A DNA stretch of 60,427 nt from Anaeromyces robustus (GCA_002104895.1 MCFG01000114.1:105001-165427), one strand, 5' to 3'. Shown: positions 1-20,891, counted from the first letter of the stretch. Numbers and translations: made by a program. The notes: generated by a model from the letters alone, not told the origin.

Positions 1-642
1 TATTATTATATATTTATTTTTATATTATTTATTATAACAGTATTAAAATTATTTATTGTTTTTTTTTTTTATTATTATTTTGTTTAGTATTTTTTTAATT
101 TTTTTCTTTAATGAAAAATAATTTATATTATGACATTCATTATTTTTTGTTATTTTTATTATTCCAAATATTATTAATTTATTTAGTTTTCCGAAACTTT
201 CTATTTTAGCTTCTTTTTATCTTTATCTTCGATGTTATTTATATATTAATAGTAATAAAAAAATGAAATCCCTTTAAAAGATTAAAAGAATTTATAGGAT
301 ATTTTCTTTTATTTATATTATTTGGTTTGTATTATTAAATATTATAAAAGTATAAGATTATAACTGATTGATTGATTAATAATTAATTAATTTATTAAAG
401 AATTAATTAATAATAATAAATAAATTTTTTATACTATTAAATTTATAAATAGCAATTAAAATAAAGAAGAAAAAATTTTTAAAAAAAAAATAAAAAGTAA
501 AGAATAATAAGAAAAAAAAAATTAAAGGAGATAAGAAATATTTATGCAAAAATTATAATATTTTTTAATTTATTATCATCATTAATATGAATATTAATAA
601 TAATATAATTCATTCATTCCATTCAAGAAATGTTTCTTAATG

Positions 643-673
<31 letters not shown>

Positions 674-1181
674 AAATAATTAAATAATATTAATAAAATA
701 AATAAATAAATAAATATATTATTTTATTAAATTATAATAAAAATAAAAATTTTCGATTTTATTAATTAACTAAAGGAATAATGTAAAAATAAATAAATTT
801 TATTTCAACGAATGAAAATCATTTTATAATCTTAAACATTTTATCATAAAATATGAAAATCTAACCATCCTTGATAATTTTTATAATAGAAAAAACCAAT
901 TTTTATAAAAAAAATAAAAATATAACAATATAACAATATAACAATTTTATATTATTAAATATACACATATTTATATCTATATTTTCTAATTATTTTAATA
1001 ATAAATATTAATCATTTATATTCATATCTATCAACAATGTATATGCCTCTCTAAAAAAAAATATCCTCTTCCTTTACTTTAAATAATATTATATACATCT
1101 ATTTGTTTTTTTTTTTTTTTGTTTTTTTTTTTTTAATAAATAATAATAGACTATATTATTTATTTATTTTATTTTATTAAT

Positions 1182-1183
<2 letters not shown>

Positions 1184-1221
<38 letters not shown>

Positions 1222-1314
1222 TTAATTAATTATTTATTTATTTAGTTATTTAGTTATTTAGTTATTTAGTTATTTATTTATTTATTTATTTATTAATATT
1301 ATTTATTTATTAAT

Positions 1315-1385
<71 letters not shown>
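1184..1385. repeat. (TTTA)n microsatellite, interrupted
   Basis: Near-continuous TTTA repeats with TTAG variants, lying in the gene-free left end of the window. Confidence 0.95.
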
Positions 1386-1387
<2 letters not shown>

Positions 1388-3225
1388 TTCTATTTATAAT
1401 TAGTGATAAAGTTGATGAAATAGATAAAAAAAATTAATTTACATAAACGAAACAATTATATTAAAATATATGATATAAAATTAAATGTAATTAAATGTAA
1501 TCATATATTAATTGTATAATCCAATAAATATTATTCATAAACATGTAATATATTATGAATAGTAATATGATAATATATTAATTAATTATACTTATAATAT
1601 ATATTAATATATAATTTATATTAGAGATAAAGTTTCTATTACAATCGAATGATATTGAAATTTTAAACTTAACATTTATAAATAAATAATAAAGTTTAAA
1701 TATCGTATATTATAATATATTATAATATATGTTTATTCAATTTTAATAAAAATAAAAAATAAAATAAAAATAAAAAATGAAAAATGAAAAAAAAGGTTGA
1801 ATTTATAATATGGAAAAAAAGTAAAAATAAAAAAGGAGAAATTTACTATAAAAATATTTTATAATTTAATAATTAATAATTTAATAATTAATAATTTAAT
1901 AATAAAATAATATTTATTATAATATTTATTATAATATTTAATAATATTTAAAAAAAAAAAAAACATGAAAACAAATTAATATTTAATTAAACGATTGTTT
2001 TTTTTTTATTAGTAATTAATAATCTTTCAAATATCGTTTTTTAATTTAATTATAATTAATAATTAATAATGTCATTACTTTTAAATCTTTCAAATATAAT
2101 CTGAAATAAATTTATTAATTATATCTTATTAAAAAAACTGAAAAAAAAGAATAGAAAGTAAAAATAAAGATATTCTGTATTAAATATTTGTAAAAATTAT
2201 AGATTAATATTTATTAATAAATAAAAATGAAGAATTATGAATTAAAAATCAATATTTTACTTTTAATTAATAAAATATCAGTAATTGTTTTTTTTTTTAT
2301 TTAATAAATTTATATATAAAAAATTTAGTTTGATTTTTTTTTGTATTATTTTAACATATATTATAAATATTTTTTAGTATTATGTCTTATTTATTTTCAA
2401 TAAAGTCAAGAAATATTCTATTATTAAGATATTATATGAAATACTTTTAAACACGTTTAATTCTTTAATTTTATAATTTATAATTTATTATCAATACTTT
2501 CATTTTTTTCATATTTTCTTATATTCTTATATTTTTAATAAAAAAACAAAATTCTATAAAAACAATATCTTTAAAGGTTAGTTTATTTAATATTTACAAA
2601 TATTTACATTAAGGGTTATAAGTTTAAATATAATTAATAAAATTAACAATTTTTTAAAATTAACAATTTTTAATATATTATTTATTATTTATGTTAAGTA
2701 AAAAAAAAAAATAATAAATAATTAAGATTATGATTATCAGATACTTTAATTTTATAATTATTTATTTAATTTTATAATTATTTGTGCATTAATAATAGTT
2801 TATTTAATCATATTTTATTTTACTATTGTAGGTTACATTATTATTATTATTATTATCTAGTTAGTAATTGTTTATTCTGTAATTCTTTTTTTTTTTTTTT
2901 AAGTTCTATAATCTGTTTTTTTTTTTTTTTTTTTTTTAATTATTATTTATCCAAAAAAAAATTTATAGATTTTTATTTAGTTTTAATTTATTATTAAAAA
3001 TTAAATAGTAACTATATATTACAATATATTATAATATATATAAATTAGGATTAAATATAAATTTTGAGATATAAAATTTACCCACATCCAACATCACAAA
3101 TATTAAATCATAATGTATAATATTTTTAATAGATAATATAAAGCAATGTAATCTAATAAATATCTCTTTGTTAGTTTTCATTATAATATAATTAAAAAAA
3201 AAAAATACCAGAAAAATTATTAATT

Positions 3226-3227
3226 AA

Positions 3228-3287
<60 letters not shown>

Positions 3288-3353
3288 AAATAAATAATAA
3301 ATAAATATATATATATATAAATAAATAAATAAATATATATATATAATAAATAA

Positions 3354-3400
<47 letters not shown>

Positions 3401-3480
3401 ATAGATAAATAAATAAATAATTAATTAATAAATAAATAGATAAATAAATAAATAGATAAATAAATAAATAGATAAATAAA
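3226..3480. repeat. (AAAT)n microsatellite with GATA variants
   Basis: AAAT repeats interrupted by TATATA and by AGATAAAT variants. Confidence 0.95.
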
Positions 3481-3667
3481 TAGATAAATATTTTATAAAT
3501 GAATATTTTTTAATTAAAGAATATTATATTTGAAAAAAAAAAGATTTATATCAAATTGTTTTTTTTTCAATTATATCTTAGATATATAATAAAAGATAGT
3601 TATGTTATAAATATATAAGTATTCTTTTTTTTATTTTTAAAGAATTATAATTAACTAAATAAATCTG

Positions 3668-3722
3668 ATGAGGTTTAATGGAAAAACGCATAAATTCAAA
3701 TTCCGCTTTGTAAAGGCTGATT
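3668..3722 (+). ncRNA. Weak candidate C/D-box snoRNA
   Basis: An island of mixed composition in AT-only DNA. TGATGA (box C) lies at about 3667-3672 and CTGA (box D) at about 3717-3720, with short complementary A/T flanks. The sequence before box D (CCGCTTTGTAAAGG) could be a guide, but I could not match it to rRNA. Confidence 0.2.
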
Positions 3723-3861
3723 ATATACATGTGATATTTCCATAGTTATCATAGTTTAAAATAAATAAATAAAAAAAAAAAATCTTTTTTTTAAAAAAAA
3801 AAAATAGATGAAATAAAAATAAAAAAACGTCATAGGAATTAAAATTTAATTTAAAATTAAT

Positions 3862-4036
3862 TAATCATTAATCAATTTCATGATTAAATATATTTAATAA
3901 TCATTAAATAAAAAATAAAAAATAAAAAATAAAAATTTTTTATATGATTAATCATTAATCAATTTCATGATTAAATATATTTAATAATCATTAAATAAAA
4001 AATAAAAAATAAAAAATAAAAATTTTTTATATGATT
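3862..4036. repeat. Tandem duplication, 87-bp unit, two copies
   Basis: The phrase ATCAATTTCATGATTAAATA recurs 87 bp apart (3871 and 3958), each followed by the same AATAAAAAATAAAA spacer and a TTTTTTATATGATTAA end. Confidence 0.88.
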
Positions 4037-4120
4037 AAATATAATTGTTGTGGCTTGAATGAATTTTATGTAGAATTAATTTATTTTATAATAATTGACA
4101 TTGTTACATAAAAATTTATA

Positions 4121-4193
4121 AAATAAAATAAAATAAAATAAAATAAAATAAAATAAAATAAAATAAAATAAAATAAAATAAAATAAAATAAAA
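4121..4193. repeat. (AAAAT)n pentanucleotide array
   Basis: About 14 uninterrupted AAAAT units. Confidence 0.95.
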
Positions 4194-5028
4194 AAGAGGG
4201 TTAATGAAAAGAGGGTTTATTTATTATTAATCATTATTATAATTTTTTTTTATAAAATCGTTAATCACTGCTTTCATATTAATATTAAATGTAAAAGTAT
4301 TTATAATTATATCAAATTATATTTTTTTAGTTTCTTTTTTTTTTTTTTTTTTGAATAATATTAATATATTATAACTAATGTATATATTTTAGCTTTTATT
4401 ATATGTTTTAATAATATTAAAAAAAAATTTGTATAATATTATTAATAATATTAATGATATTTTTTTTATAATTGTATTTTTTTATATAACTTTAATTTTT
4501 TTTTAAACTTTTTTTTTTTTGACATTTAATAATTATCATAAAAATGAAGATGTAGTGTATTTTTTTTCCTTCTTTTAGTAGTAACATATTTATTTATTAT
4601 TTTTTATTTTTTTTCACTTTACTTTTAATAATGATACATTTAGTATAATATATAATGTATAAAGAATTTATTTTTATTTTAGAAGTTTAAAAAATAATAT
4701 TTGTTAAACTTTTTTTTTGTTTTTTTTTTTTTTTATTTTTTTTTTTAAAAAAATGAAATTTCTATAAAATTTGTATTAATAAAAAAGGAAATAATTTTAA
4801 TTAAAAATTATCTTTAAAAAATTAAATTAATTAAATAATAAAATATATTTAATATAATTTTATAATAAATAAAATAATAATAATATATAACATTAAATAA
4901 AATAAATTAACATTAAATAAAATAAAACATTTAATTATAGAAATATATTTATATAATAAAACCAATATAATATAATAAAATAAACATAAGAAACGAAACA
5001 AATAAACATATTAAAAAAAAAAAAAGAA

Positions 5029-5360
5029 ATAATATTTTAATTACCATGATAATAATAATTCAAAATTAAATATATCAAATAAAAAATCTATTAAAGAAGA
5101 AATATAAGCAAAAACAAAAGAAATAAAGCGAATACTTAAACAAATTAAAAGAAATAATATTTTAATTATCATAATTCAAAATTCAAAATTAAATATATAA
5201 AATAATATCCATTAAAAAAAAAAAAGGTAACCTAAAAAAAAAGTAATAATATAAAACGAAAGAAGTAAATTAAAAAGAAATATAAATTTAATTACCTTGA
5301 TAATAATAATTCAAAATTAAATATATAAAAAATAATATCCATTAAAAAAAAATAAACATG
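5029..5360. repeat. Imperfect repeat of about 125 bp, three copies
   Basis: The phrase TTAATTACCATGATAATAAT, followed by AATTCAAAATTAAATATAT, occurs near 5038, 5162 (degraded) and 5288. The latter two continue with AATAATATCCATTAAAAAAA. Confidence 0.75.
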
Positions 5361-5588
5361 TAAATCCAAATTTCAAATTATAAAATTTACTTTTTAATTA
5401 ATATATTAATTAATATTATATTATATAAATATATATTATTACAATTATTATTAAATAAAGAATATTAAAAAATAAGTGAATATATTTATCTAGTAATTAT
5501 CAGTATTTAAGTAGGGGCTTTTTTTTTTGAATATTGCTTTACAAATTTCAATTCAAAAAGAATTTTAATATTATCAAATTATATAAAA

Positions 5589-9383
<3,795 letters not shown>

Positions 9384-9905
9384 AATAAATAGATAAATAA
9401 ATAAATAAATAAAAAAAAATCAATGGATCTATCTATAAATTGATTGATAAATAAATAACAAAATTAAATAATACGTATATATTTTAAAACAAACAAACAA
9501 ACTAAAAAAAAGAAACAAAAACAAACAGGAAAAAAAAAATTATATATTTATATTTACTAATTAATTATAATACCATATAATACTATTTTGTAAATAGACA
9601 GTATTATATATAATTATATATATAAATATAAACATATAAACATATAAACACATAAATATATAGTAATTTATTTATGTATGTGAATTTACATAATAATTGT
9701 GATATAAACATAATAATAAAATGGATATTGTAAAATAAAAATTAATAATAATAGTAATATATATATAATATTTTATTATTAAAATAATTATTTCATATAC
9801 TTTATTTTTACTTTATTATTTATTATTTATTTATTTTGTCTTTTTATGAATAATTATTTAATTATATATAATAATTTTTTTTTATTATTATTAATTATTT
9901 ATTAT

Positions 9906-9951
<46 letters not shown>

Positions 9952-10497
9952 TATTTGTAAATTATATTTTATTATCATCATTATTATTAAATAATTAGAT
10001 AAAAATTTAATTATATAATTCTTTTGTAGACATTTCAGTATTATAGTTCTGTGTTATTAAAAAAAAATTTTTTTTTTAATTATAATTCTCTTATTTTTTT
10101 TTTTGTTTTTAGAATTTTTAGAATTTATTAAATATTTGAAAATTTAATTAAACTTTAAATTCCATAAACTGTCAATAACATCAAAAATTACGCATAAAAT
10201 AATACATCTTTTTTTTTTTAAAAAATTCATTTATTTTTTTTTATATGGATAATAAATTTGTTGTTATTTAATATATAATATTTATTATTTATTATAATAA
10301 TTCAATATTTCTTTGTTTATTTTTATGTATTTTATAGAAATTATATAAATGTAAAAATATTTATATACATTATCTATTAAATATAAAATAATTAATAAAT
10401 AAAAATAAATTTATAAATAAAATTATTAATAGATAATAAGCTATATTTATTTAATAATTAATTGATTAATTAATAAATAAATACATAAATAGCTAAT

Positions 10498-10541
<44 letters not shown>

Positions 10542-10602
10542 TAAAAATAAAAATAAAGATAAAAATAAAAATATAAAATAAAAATAAAAATAAAAATAAA
10601 CC
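9384..10602. other. Intergenic, katanin to ankyrin gene
   Basis: AT-only DNA with homopolymer runs and a (TAA)n tract at about 10500-10538; nothing else seen. Confidence 0.75.
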
Positions 10603-12540
10603 ATGAATACCTATAATACTACGGATGATATTTTATCATTTTTAAAAAATAATCATACAGATTTAAAAAGTATAACTACTTTTATTAACAATAATGATAT
10701 TTCTTTAGAAATAAATGAAGTTATGTCTATTATATTACCATTAGCAATAAATAATAAAGTTTCTAAAGATATTATTCATTATTTTTTAAATATATGTGGT
10801 AAAAATAATTTTTTAGAGTTTTCTATTAAGAATATGAATGAAAAACAAATCAGATGTATTACGAAATCTTTTATTTATGATAATCAATTTATTTTAAAAT
10901 TATTAAATAAATCTAAAAATGGAGAGGTCATTGATCATGATACTTTTTTAAAATTAATTCATAAAGAAATAAATATTTCTACTTCATTATACCAAAAAAT
11001 TATTATGAAAAATAAATTTAATATTTTAAATCTATTATTAGTTTTTGAAGATTCAGATACTATTAAAATTTTAAATAAAGAATTTAAATTATTGATTAAA
11101 TCAGTAGAAAATAATAATTTAGAAACTCTTAAATTATTATATGAAAAAGGAATAGATATCAATGAAAAACAATATCATCGATCAGCAATTTTATTAGCTT
11201 CCTTTTATGGTTTTGAAAAAATTGTAAAATTTTTAATTGATAAAATTAATATAGACCAGATGAATGATAAAGATAATTTTTATCATACTACTCCATTATT
11301 TGTAGCGTTAAGAAGAAAAAATTTTAATATTATACCTATATTATTAGAAAATAAAAATATTAATATTAATGATACAGATTATAATGGTAATACCCCTTTA
11401 GTTTTGGCAGTAAAATCTGGAAATTTTGAATTAGTTAAAAAATTTATATCTTATGGTGCTGATATTAATGTTAAAAGTAATAATGGGAAACCATTACTGG
11501 TTATTGCTACTTATTATAACTATATTGATATAGCTACTTATTTAATTAAAAATGGTATTGATATAAATATGGTTGATGATAATGGTAATTCACCTCTAAG
11601 TATTGCTATTCGTAATCATTTTAATGAAATTTTAAAAATTTTAATTCATTATGGAGCTAATATTAATATAAAGGATAGTAGTGGTCATTCCTTACTTTTA
11701 ACTTCTTTATTATTTAATAATGAAGAAATTTATACCAGTATTCTTAATCATTGTACTGATATTAATATAAAAAATTATGATAATAAAACAGCTTTAATTA
11801 TTTTTACTGAAAGAGAAGATTTAGAAAAAATAAAACTTTTAATATATTATGGAGCTGATATAAATTCGGTTGATATTTATGGTAGAACTCCATTATTAAT
11901 TGCTATTAATAAAAAAAATACTAATATTATAAATTATTTAATTGATCAAGGTGCTGATATTAATATTAAAAATACTGATGGTGATACCCCTTTAATTATA
12001 GCAACTAAAAAAAATTATATGGAATGTTGTGAAAAATTAATAAGTAATGATGTTGATGTCCATTGTAAAGATATTAGTGGGAATACTCCATTAATGATAG
12101 CTATTAAAAATGAAAATTATGGATTAACACAATTATTAATTGGTAATTCTTGTATAAATGATGAAAATAAATTAGGAGAAACCCCTTTATACCTTTCTAT
12201 TATCCATAATTCAATAGAAATAAGAAATTTACTAATTAAACATGGTGCTAATATTAATTATAAATGTAAAAATGATGGTGATACAGTATTAATGAAAGTT
12301 TTTAATTATTATAAAGGTAATAATAGAGAAATCATTGAATATTTACTTCATGAAGGTGGTAATATTAATGAAAAAAATAATGATGGGTATTCATTATTAG
12401 GTAAAATTTGTAGAAATCATTATACATGTTTACAGTATCATAAAGAATTAATTAATTTTTTAATTGATAATGGTGCAGAAATTACTAATAATATATTTTG
12501 TTATAATAGAGAAGTTGAAAATTATTTAAAGAAAAAATGA
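10603..12540 (+). CDS. Ankyrin-repeat protein, 645 aa, intronless
   Basis: Single open frame of 645 codons. Residues 1 to about 160 are helical and lack clear repeats. From about 160 to 640 there are roughly 12-14 ankyrin repeats of about 33 residues, with recurrent cores such as GADINIKNTDGDTPLIIA and GNTPLMIAIKNENYGLTQLL. There is no signal peptide, membrane segment or catalytic domain, so it is probably a cytoplasmic or nuclear protein-binding scaffold of unknown partner. Codon use is extremely AT-rich (ATT, AAT, TTA). No SOCS, F-box or kinase domain is visible. Gut-fungal genomes are known to carry many ankyrin proteins of this general kind; membership of such a family is inferred. The start ATG is preceded by (AAAAT)n-type low-complexity leader DNA. 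Confidence 0.9.
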   Translation: MNTYNTTDDILSFLKNNHTDLKSITTFINNNDISLEINEVMSIILPLAINNKVSKDIIHYFLNICGKNNFLEFSIKNMNEKQIRCITKSFIYDNQFILKLLNKSKNGEVIDHDTFLKLIHKEINISTSLYQKIIMKNKFNILNLLLVFEDSDTIKILNKEFKLLIKSVENNNLETLKLLYEKGIDINEKQYHRSAILLASFYGFEKIVKFLIDKINIDQMNDKDNFYHTTPLFVALRRKNFNIIPILLENKNININDTDYNGNTPLVLAVKSGNFELVKKFISYGADINVKSNNGKPLLVIATYYNYIDIATYLIKNGIDINMVDDNGNSPLSIAIRNHFNEILKILIHYGANINIKDSSGHSLLLTSLLFNNEEIYTSILNHCTDINIKNYDNKTALIIFTEREDLEKIKLLIYYGADINSVDIYGRTPLLIAINKKNTNIINYLIDQGADINIKNTDGDTPLIIATKKNYMECCEKLISNDVDVHCKDISGNTPLMIAIKNENYGLTQLLIGNSCINDENKLGETPLYLSIIHNSIEIRNLLIKHGANINYKCKNDGDTVLMKVFNYYKGNNREIIEYLLHEGGNINEKNNDGYSLLGKICRNHYTCLQYHKELINFLIDNGAEITNNIFCYNREVENYLKKK

Positions 12541-12763
12541 TAATTTATTTTTTTTTTTTTTATAAAAATTATTTTTTTATTGATAAAATTATCATTTTAT
12601 ATGAAATATATTAATAAAAATATATATATATATAAACAAGTATAAAAATTTATACAAATAAATTTTATACCTATTTTAAGAATAGAACTTTTTCTTTTTT
12701 ATTAATTCTTCAATTATAGATTAATAAATAATAAATAATAATCTAATAAAATAAATAAATTAA

Positions 12764-13056
<293 letters not shown>

Positions 13057-13582
13057 TAATTAATTAATAAATTAATAAATAAATAGATATATTAATATTA
13101 ATAGTTTTGTTATTTTTTTTTCATTTTATTAAATAATTATAATAATATTAATATTAATTGTTAAGAAAAAAACAAAGATTTTATAATTATAAATATTTAA
13201 TTATTATTATAAAAAATACTATATTTAACTAATAATAATATTATAATCTTATTAATAAAAGTTTATAATAAAAACGTGATATATATTATAAACGGAAGAA
13301 TTTTTTTTTTTTGATCTTTTCTTTTTTTTTTTTTTATTTTTTTTAAAAAGTTTATTATTTATGAAATAAACTAAATCTGAACAAAATAATATAAATTAGA
13401 TTGATTATAAAATTTTATTTTTATAAATATTATAATAGTAATAGAAAAAATGAATAAATAAAATAAATGGGATATAATTAAAAAAATTAAAAAAAAAATT
13501 ATAAAAAAAAAAAAAAAAAATAATATGAAATAAAATAAAATGATATAAAATAAAATGAAATAAAAAAAATTAAATAAAATAA

Positions 13583-13738
<156 letters not shown>

Positions 13739-13772
13739 ATCAATTAGAATTTTTTAATCTTTGTTTAAATTT

Positions 13773-13923
13773 GTACCAAATTATAAAAAATTCAATATTA
13801 ATAATTTGGTACATGCTAAGAAAAAAATTTTTTTTTTCAATATTATTAATTTCAATAATAACATTCAATTAAAATTAAAAAATTCATAAAAAAAAGAGGC
13901 TAGTTTTTTTTAAAAAAAACTAG
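13773..13923. promoter_or_regulatory. Two palindromes upstream of 7TM-RGS gene A
   Basis: A perfect 12-bp inverted repeat GTACCAAATTAT (13773-13784 with 13801-13812) and a 24-bp perfect palindrome CTAG-T8-A8-CTAG (13900-13923) lie 100-250 bp before the start codon. They may be promoter elements or simply extruding AT palindromes. Confidence 0.35.
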
Positions 13924-14023
13924 TAATACACATAAAAAAAAGAGAGTTATCTTTAAAAATAAAATATACAATTATAAAAAAAAATTAAATATATATAAAA
14001 CAAACGAAAAAATATAAAAAAAA

Positions 14024-16938
<2,915 letters not shown>

Positions 16939-18049
16939 TGATTTTTTTACAAATGTTTACATATTTATTATATTATTAAAATTGAAATTTTTAGAATAAT
17001 CATATAATGATAATATTATATAACAAATATAATAATAATAGTTATATTAATAATAGTAATTATTTTTATCATTATTAATATTTATATAAAATGTTTTATT
17101 GATAGCTTTTATTTATATATTTATTTATTTGATTAATTAAAAATCTTTTTACTTTATTTATTAAAAAGAGTGTTTTTATTTTCTTTTCTTTTTCTTTTTC
17201 TTTTTCTTTTTCTTTTTAAATATCCAAGATAACTTTATAAATATAATGTTTAATTATATGTATTTTATTAAATTAAATTAAAATAAAATTAATAATAATA
17301 ATAATTATTATTTTTTTTTTGATATCTATATTTCATCATATATTTTTTCATATTGTTATTTTCTATTATTCTTATTATTTTTATTATTATAAGTATATAT
17401 AAATATTTTTCTATATAATTTATTATATATTCTAGTATATAAATATAATATATAGCAAAAATTTTATTGTTATACAAGGTGATAAAGTGAGAAATTAAAA
17501 ATATATATATATATATATGTATATTTAATAATCATATGTATTAATATACTTTAATAAAAAAATTATTAAACTAATTTTATTTAATTTGGTTTAGTTAAGA
17601 ATTAAATGATATTACAGCTAGTATTTAATTTTATTCATATGAAATTTTTTATTAATATAAAGGTAAATATATATAATATATAATATATTTATTTTTCCGG
17701 TACAAAAAAGCAAAAGGTGGGAAAAAAATTAAAATTTTTCTATTTAAGTTTTTAACTTTAAAATTTGTAATTTCATATAATATATAATATTAAAAATAAA
17801 GTTTAGTACTATAATTTTTATTTCTATAACATTATTTCTATAATATTTATTTTATTATTTATATTATAAAATATGAATAATTACTGTAATAATACAATGG
17901 TACCATGTTTTATAAAATCAAAATTTCATTATAATTTCATCACGATTTTCATAATTTTATATTAAAGGTTAAAAGTCATATTACAACTCTACAAATATGA
18001 TAATATAATAAATAAACTGAAATGATTATAAACGTAATAAATTTTAAAA

Positions 18050-18970
18050 ATATAATTAGTATCAAGAACTTTTTAGTCAAAAACAATTTTAAAATATGGA
18101 ATGATGATTTTATTTCTTATTAGCGAAAAGAAATAAAAAGAACACAATCCAAGAGTCAAACTTAATCAAGTATATAGAATTAAGAAATAATAAAAAATAT
18201 TTAGTATATGTATAAACAAAATAAAATATTATTAAATCAAATATTTGTTAGACTTAAAAGTAATATGTTTATATTAATAGAAATAAAAAAGGTGACATTA
18301 TATGTAATTTAAGTATCCTGATGATATTTTATAACCGGTAGAGATAAAAGAAATTAGTAATACAAAAAGATTCTTAAATGAAATTTATGAGATAGTATAT
18401 GTAGGAACTGATTATTGTTTTCTAGGAATTAAATTTAAAAAATATAATCATAGGTATTTATTACATCAAGAAAGATATTTAAATAATATTTTTTAAGTAG
18501 ATTTAATATACGTAATTGCAATCTAGTGTCAAATATACAATCAATAGAATTACAAAAAATACTATAAGACTTAATGTAAAGCATAAATAAATAATTGGAA
18601 GTTTATTGTATTTGACTATTTGTACTAGATTGATATTTTATTCACAATTAATAAAGTATTTAGAAAAGCAAATGAACTAATTGATTATGTAAATGTTAGA
18701 AAAATATTAAAATATTTAAAAATAATTTTATTTAATTGCAGTATAAAATTTTATTATATAATAATGATAATAAAATTCACATAGACTTTGACTTTGATAG
18801 TGATAAAGAAATCGGAAGATCCGTAATGGATTTATTAAAATTAATTCTATTAATCAAGATGTAAATTATTTTTTTAATAATGAAATTATAAGTTCAAAAT
18901 CAAAGCATATTCAAGTCAGAATTCATAAAGTAAAATAATTAGTTAAAGGGAAAGTGATAAACTTAAAAAA
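18050..18970 (+). pseudogene. Decayed Ty1/copia retrotransposon fragment (RT-RNase H region)
   Basis: No long frame survives, but reading across frames gives copia reverse-transcriptase/RNase H signatures in the correct order. A degraded YVDD-type block followed by FITGRDK lies near 18300-18350. KRFLNEIYEIVYVGTDYCFL then GIKFKKYN (LGI motif) lie near 18370-18440. YLLHQERYLNNIF is near 18455-18495. A degraded GSLLYLT/TRPDI block and NELIDYVNVRKILKYLK are near 18670-18720. The RNase H start lies near 18780-18840. Many in-frame stops and small indels show it is dead. No LTRs were recognised, so it is an isolated internal fragment. It lies between 7TM-RGS genes A and B. Confidence 0.72.
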
Positions 18971-19530
18971 AAATATATATAAAAATATATATAAAGTATA
19001 TTAAGAGATAAGTTTGTGGAATATTAGAAATTAGAAATATTAGAAATTAGAAATTAATACAATATTATATTTTATTTCTATATTAATTCTAAAATACATA
19101 AAACAAATGTAAAACAAATGTAATAATAAAAAAACACTACCAAGTTCAATAAAATAAAAAAATAAATCAAAAATTTATCTCTATTTCACAATATATTATG
19201 CAAAATATAGTAATTTGAATTTTAAATTATAATTTAATTACATAAAATTAAATATTATTATTTTTTTGAATGATTTTTTTTAAAGAAGTTAATTATGCAA
19301 ATAAATATTTACATGAGTAATATAAATATAAATAACAATAATATATATTTAAATTTTTAATCTAAACAAAAAAAAAAAAAAAAAAAAAAAGAAATGGAAT
19401 TACTTAAGACTATTTAAATGCGTTTTTTACATTTATGTTTTTTACATAAATGTAAATAACACTATATCTAGTGATGAATATATAGATGTTTATTAAAAAA
19501 TTATATTCAATTGTCTCTGCAATGTTAATG

Positions 19531-19997
19531 TATACTGTCAATTATATTGTTAGAAAAATATTAAATTTCAAATGAAATATAATATAATACTGTCAATTAT
19601 ATTGTTAAAAAAAAATATAATACTGTCAATTATATTGTTAAAAAAAATATAATACTGTCAATTATATTGTTAAAAAAAAATATAATACTGTCAATTAAAT
19701 TGTTAAAAAATTATTAAATTTCAAATGAAATATAATATAATACTGTCAATTATATTGTTAAAAAAAATATAATACTGTCAATTATATTGTTAAAAAAAAA
19801 TATAATACTGTCAATTATATTGTTAAAAAAAAAATATAATACTGTCAATTAAATTGTTAAAAAATTATTAAATTTCAAATGAAATATAATATAATACTGT
19901 CAATTATATTGTTAAAAAAAAATATAATACTGTCAATTATATTGTTAAAAAATTATTAAATTTCAATGAAATATAATATAATACTGTCAATTATTTA
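19531..19997. repeat. AT-rich minisatellite, 12 copies with two unit lengths
   Basis: Twelve copies of a core ACTGTCAATTATATTGTTA are separated either by a short poly(A)/TATAAT spacer (unit about 33-35 bp) or by a longer spacer containing TTATTAAATTTCAAATGAAA (unit about 60 bp). The two unit types alternate in blocks, giving a higher-order pattern of the kind made by unequal crossing-over. Confidence 0.9.
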
Positions 19998-20112
19998 TTA
20001 TAATATAAAATTTCAACATTTTATTATTGGTTACCATATTTGATTATTTCAAGATGTACTTTTATAGTAGTTTTGTGAATATTCTGTGAAAAAAAGAAAC
20101 ACTGAATATTTT

Positions 20113-20541
<429 letters not shown>

Positions 20542-20891
20542 TTAAATATTAGAGTTAAAATTATTTAAAAATAAAAATAAAAATAATATGGAGTGATATA
20601 AATAGAATTCTCCATTTTTTAAGAGGATAATTAAGTCAAATAATTTTTTTTAATAAAATAATAAAGAATTATATTATATATAAGCATATTTTGTAATAAT
20701 CTGAAAAAACTTATTTTTTAATATTTTTTAATTTTTATAATATTTATTTTTGCAAATTGAAAAATATATATATTAAATAATTTTTTTAGAACAGTTATAA
20801 TAAAAATAAATATATTTTTTAATAAAAAAAAGAGAAGAGAAAACAGTAATAAAATAAATAAAACAAGATAAAAAAGTAGAAATTATTGGTA

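Larger units (their letters stand above)
1..5588. other. Gene-free left end
   Basis: No coding region recognised on either strand. Contents are microsatellites, poly(A)/poly(T) runs, the 87-bp duplication and the roughly 125-bp imperfect repeat. The only patch of mixed composition is near 3660-3760. Confidence 0.75.

Noticed and set aside
2782-2997. A 71-codon Tyr/Phe-rich frame
   Set aside because: Low-complexity T-rich DNA; no splice or homology support.
3666-3700. CTGATGAG with a short stem, a second hammerhead-like match
   Set aside because: A short GTTT/AAAC stem can be drawn, but the required GAAA after it is absent (GCATAA instead).
19531-19997. Regularly spaced repeats that might suggest a CRISPR array
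   Set aside because: Spacers are themselves repeated, the DNA is eukaryotic and no cas gene exists; it is a minisatellite.
20886-20891. TTG as start of gene B, adding two residues
   Set aside because: The ATG at 20892 gives MEFPSSWD, which aligns with the starts of A and C; non-AUG initiation is unnecessary.
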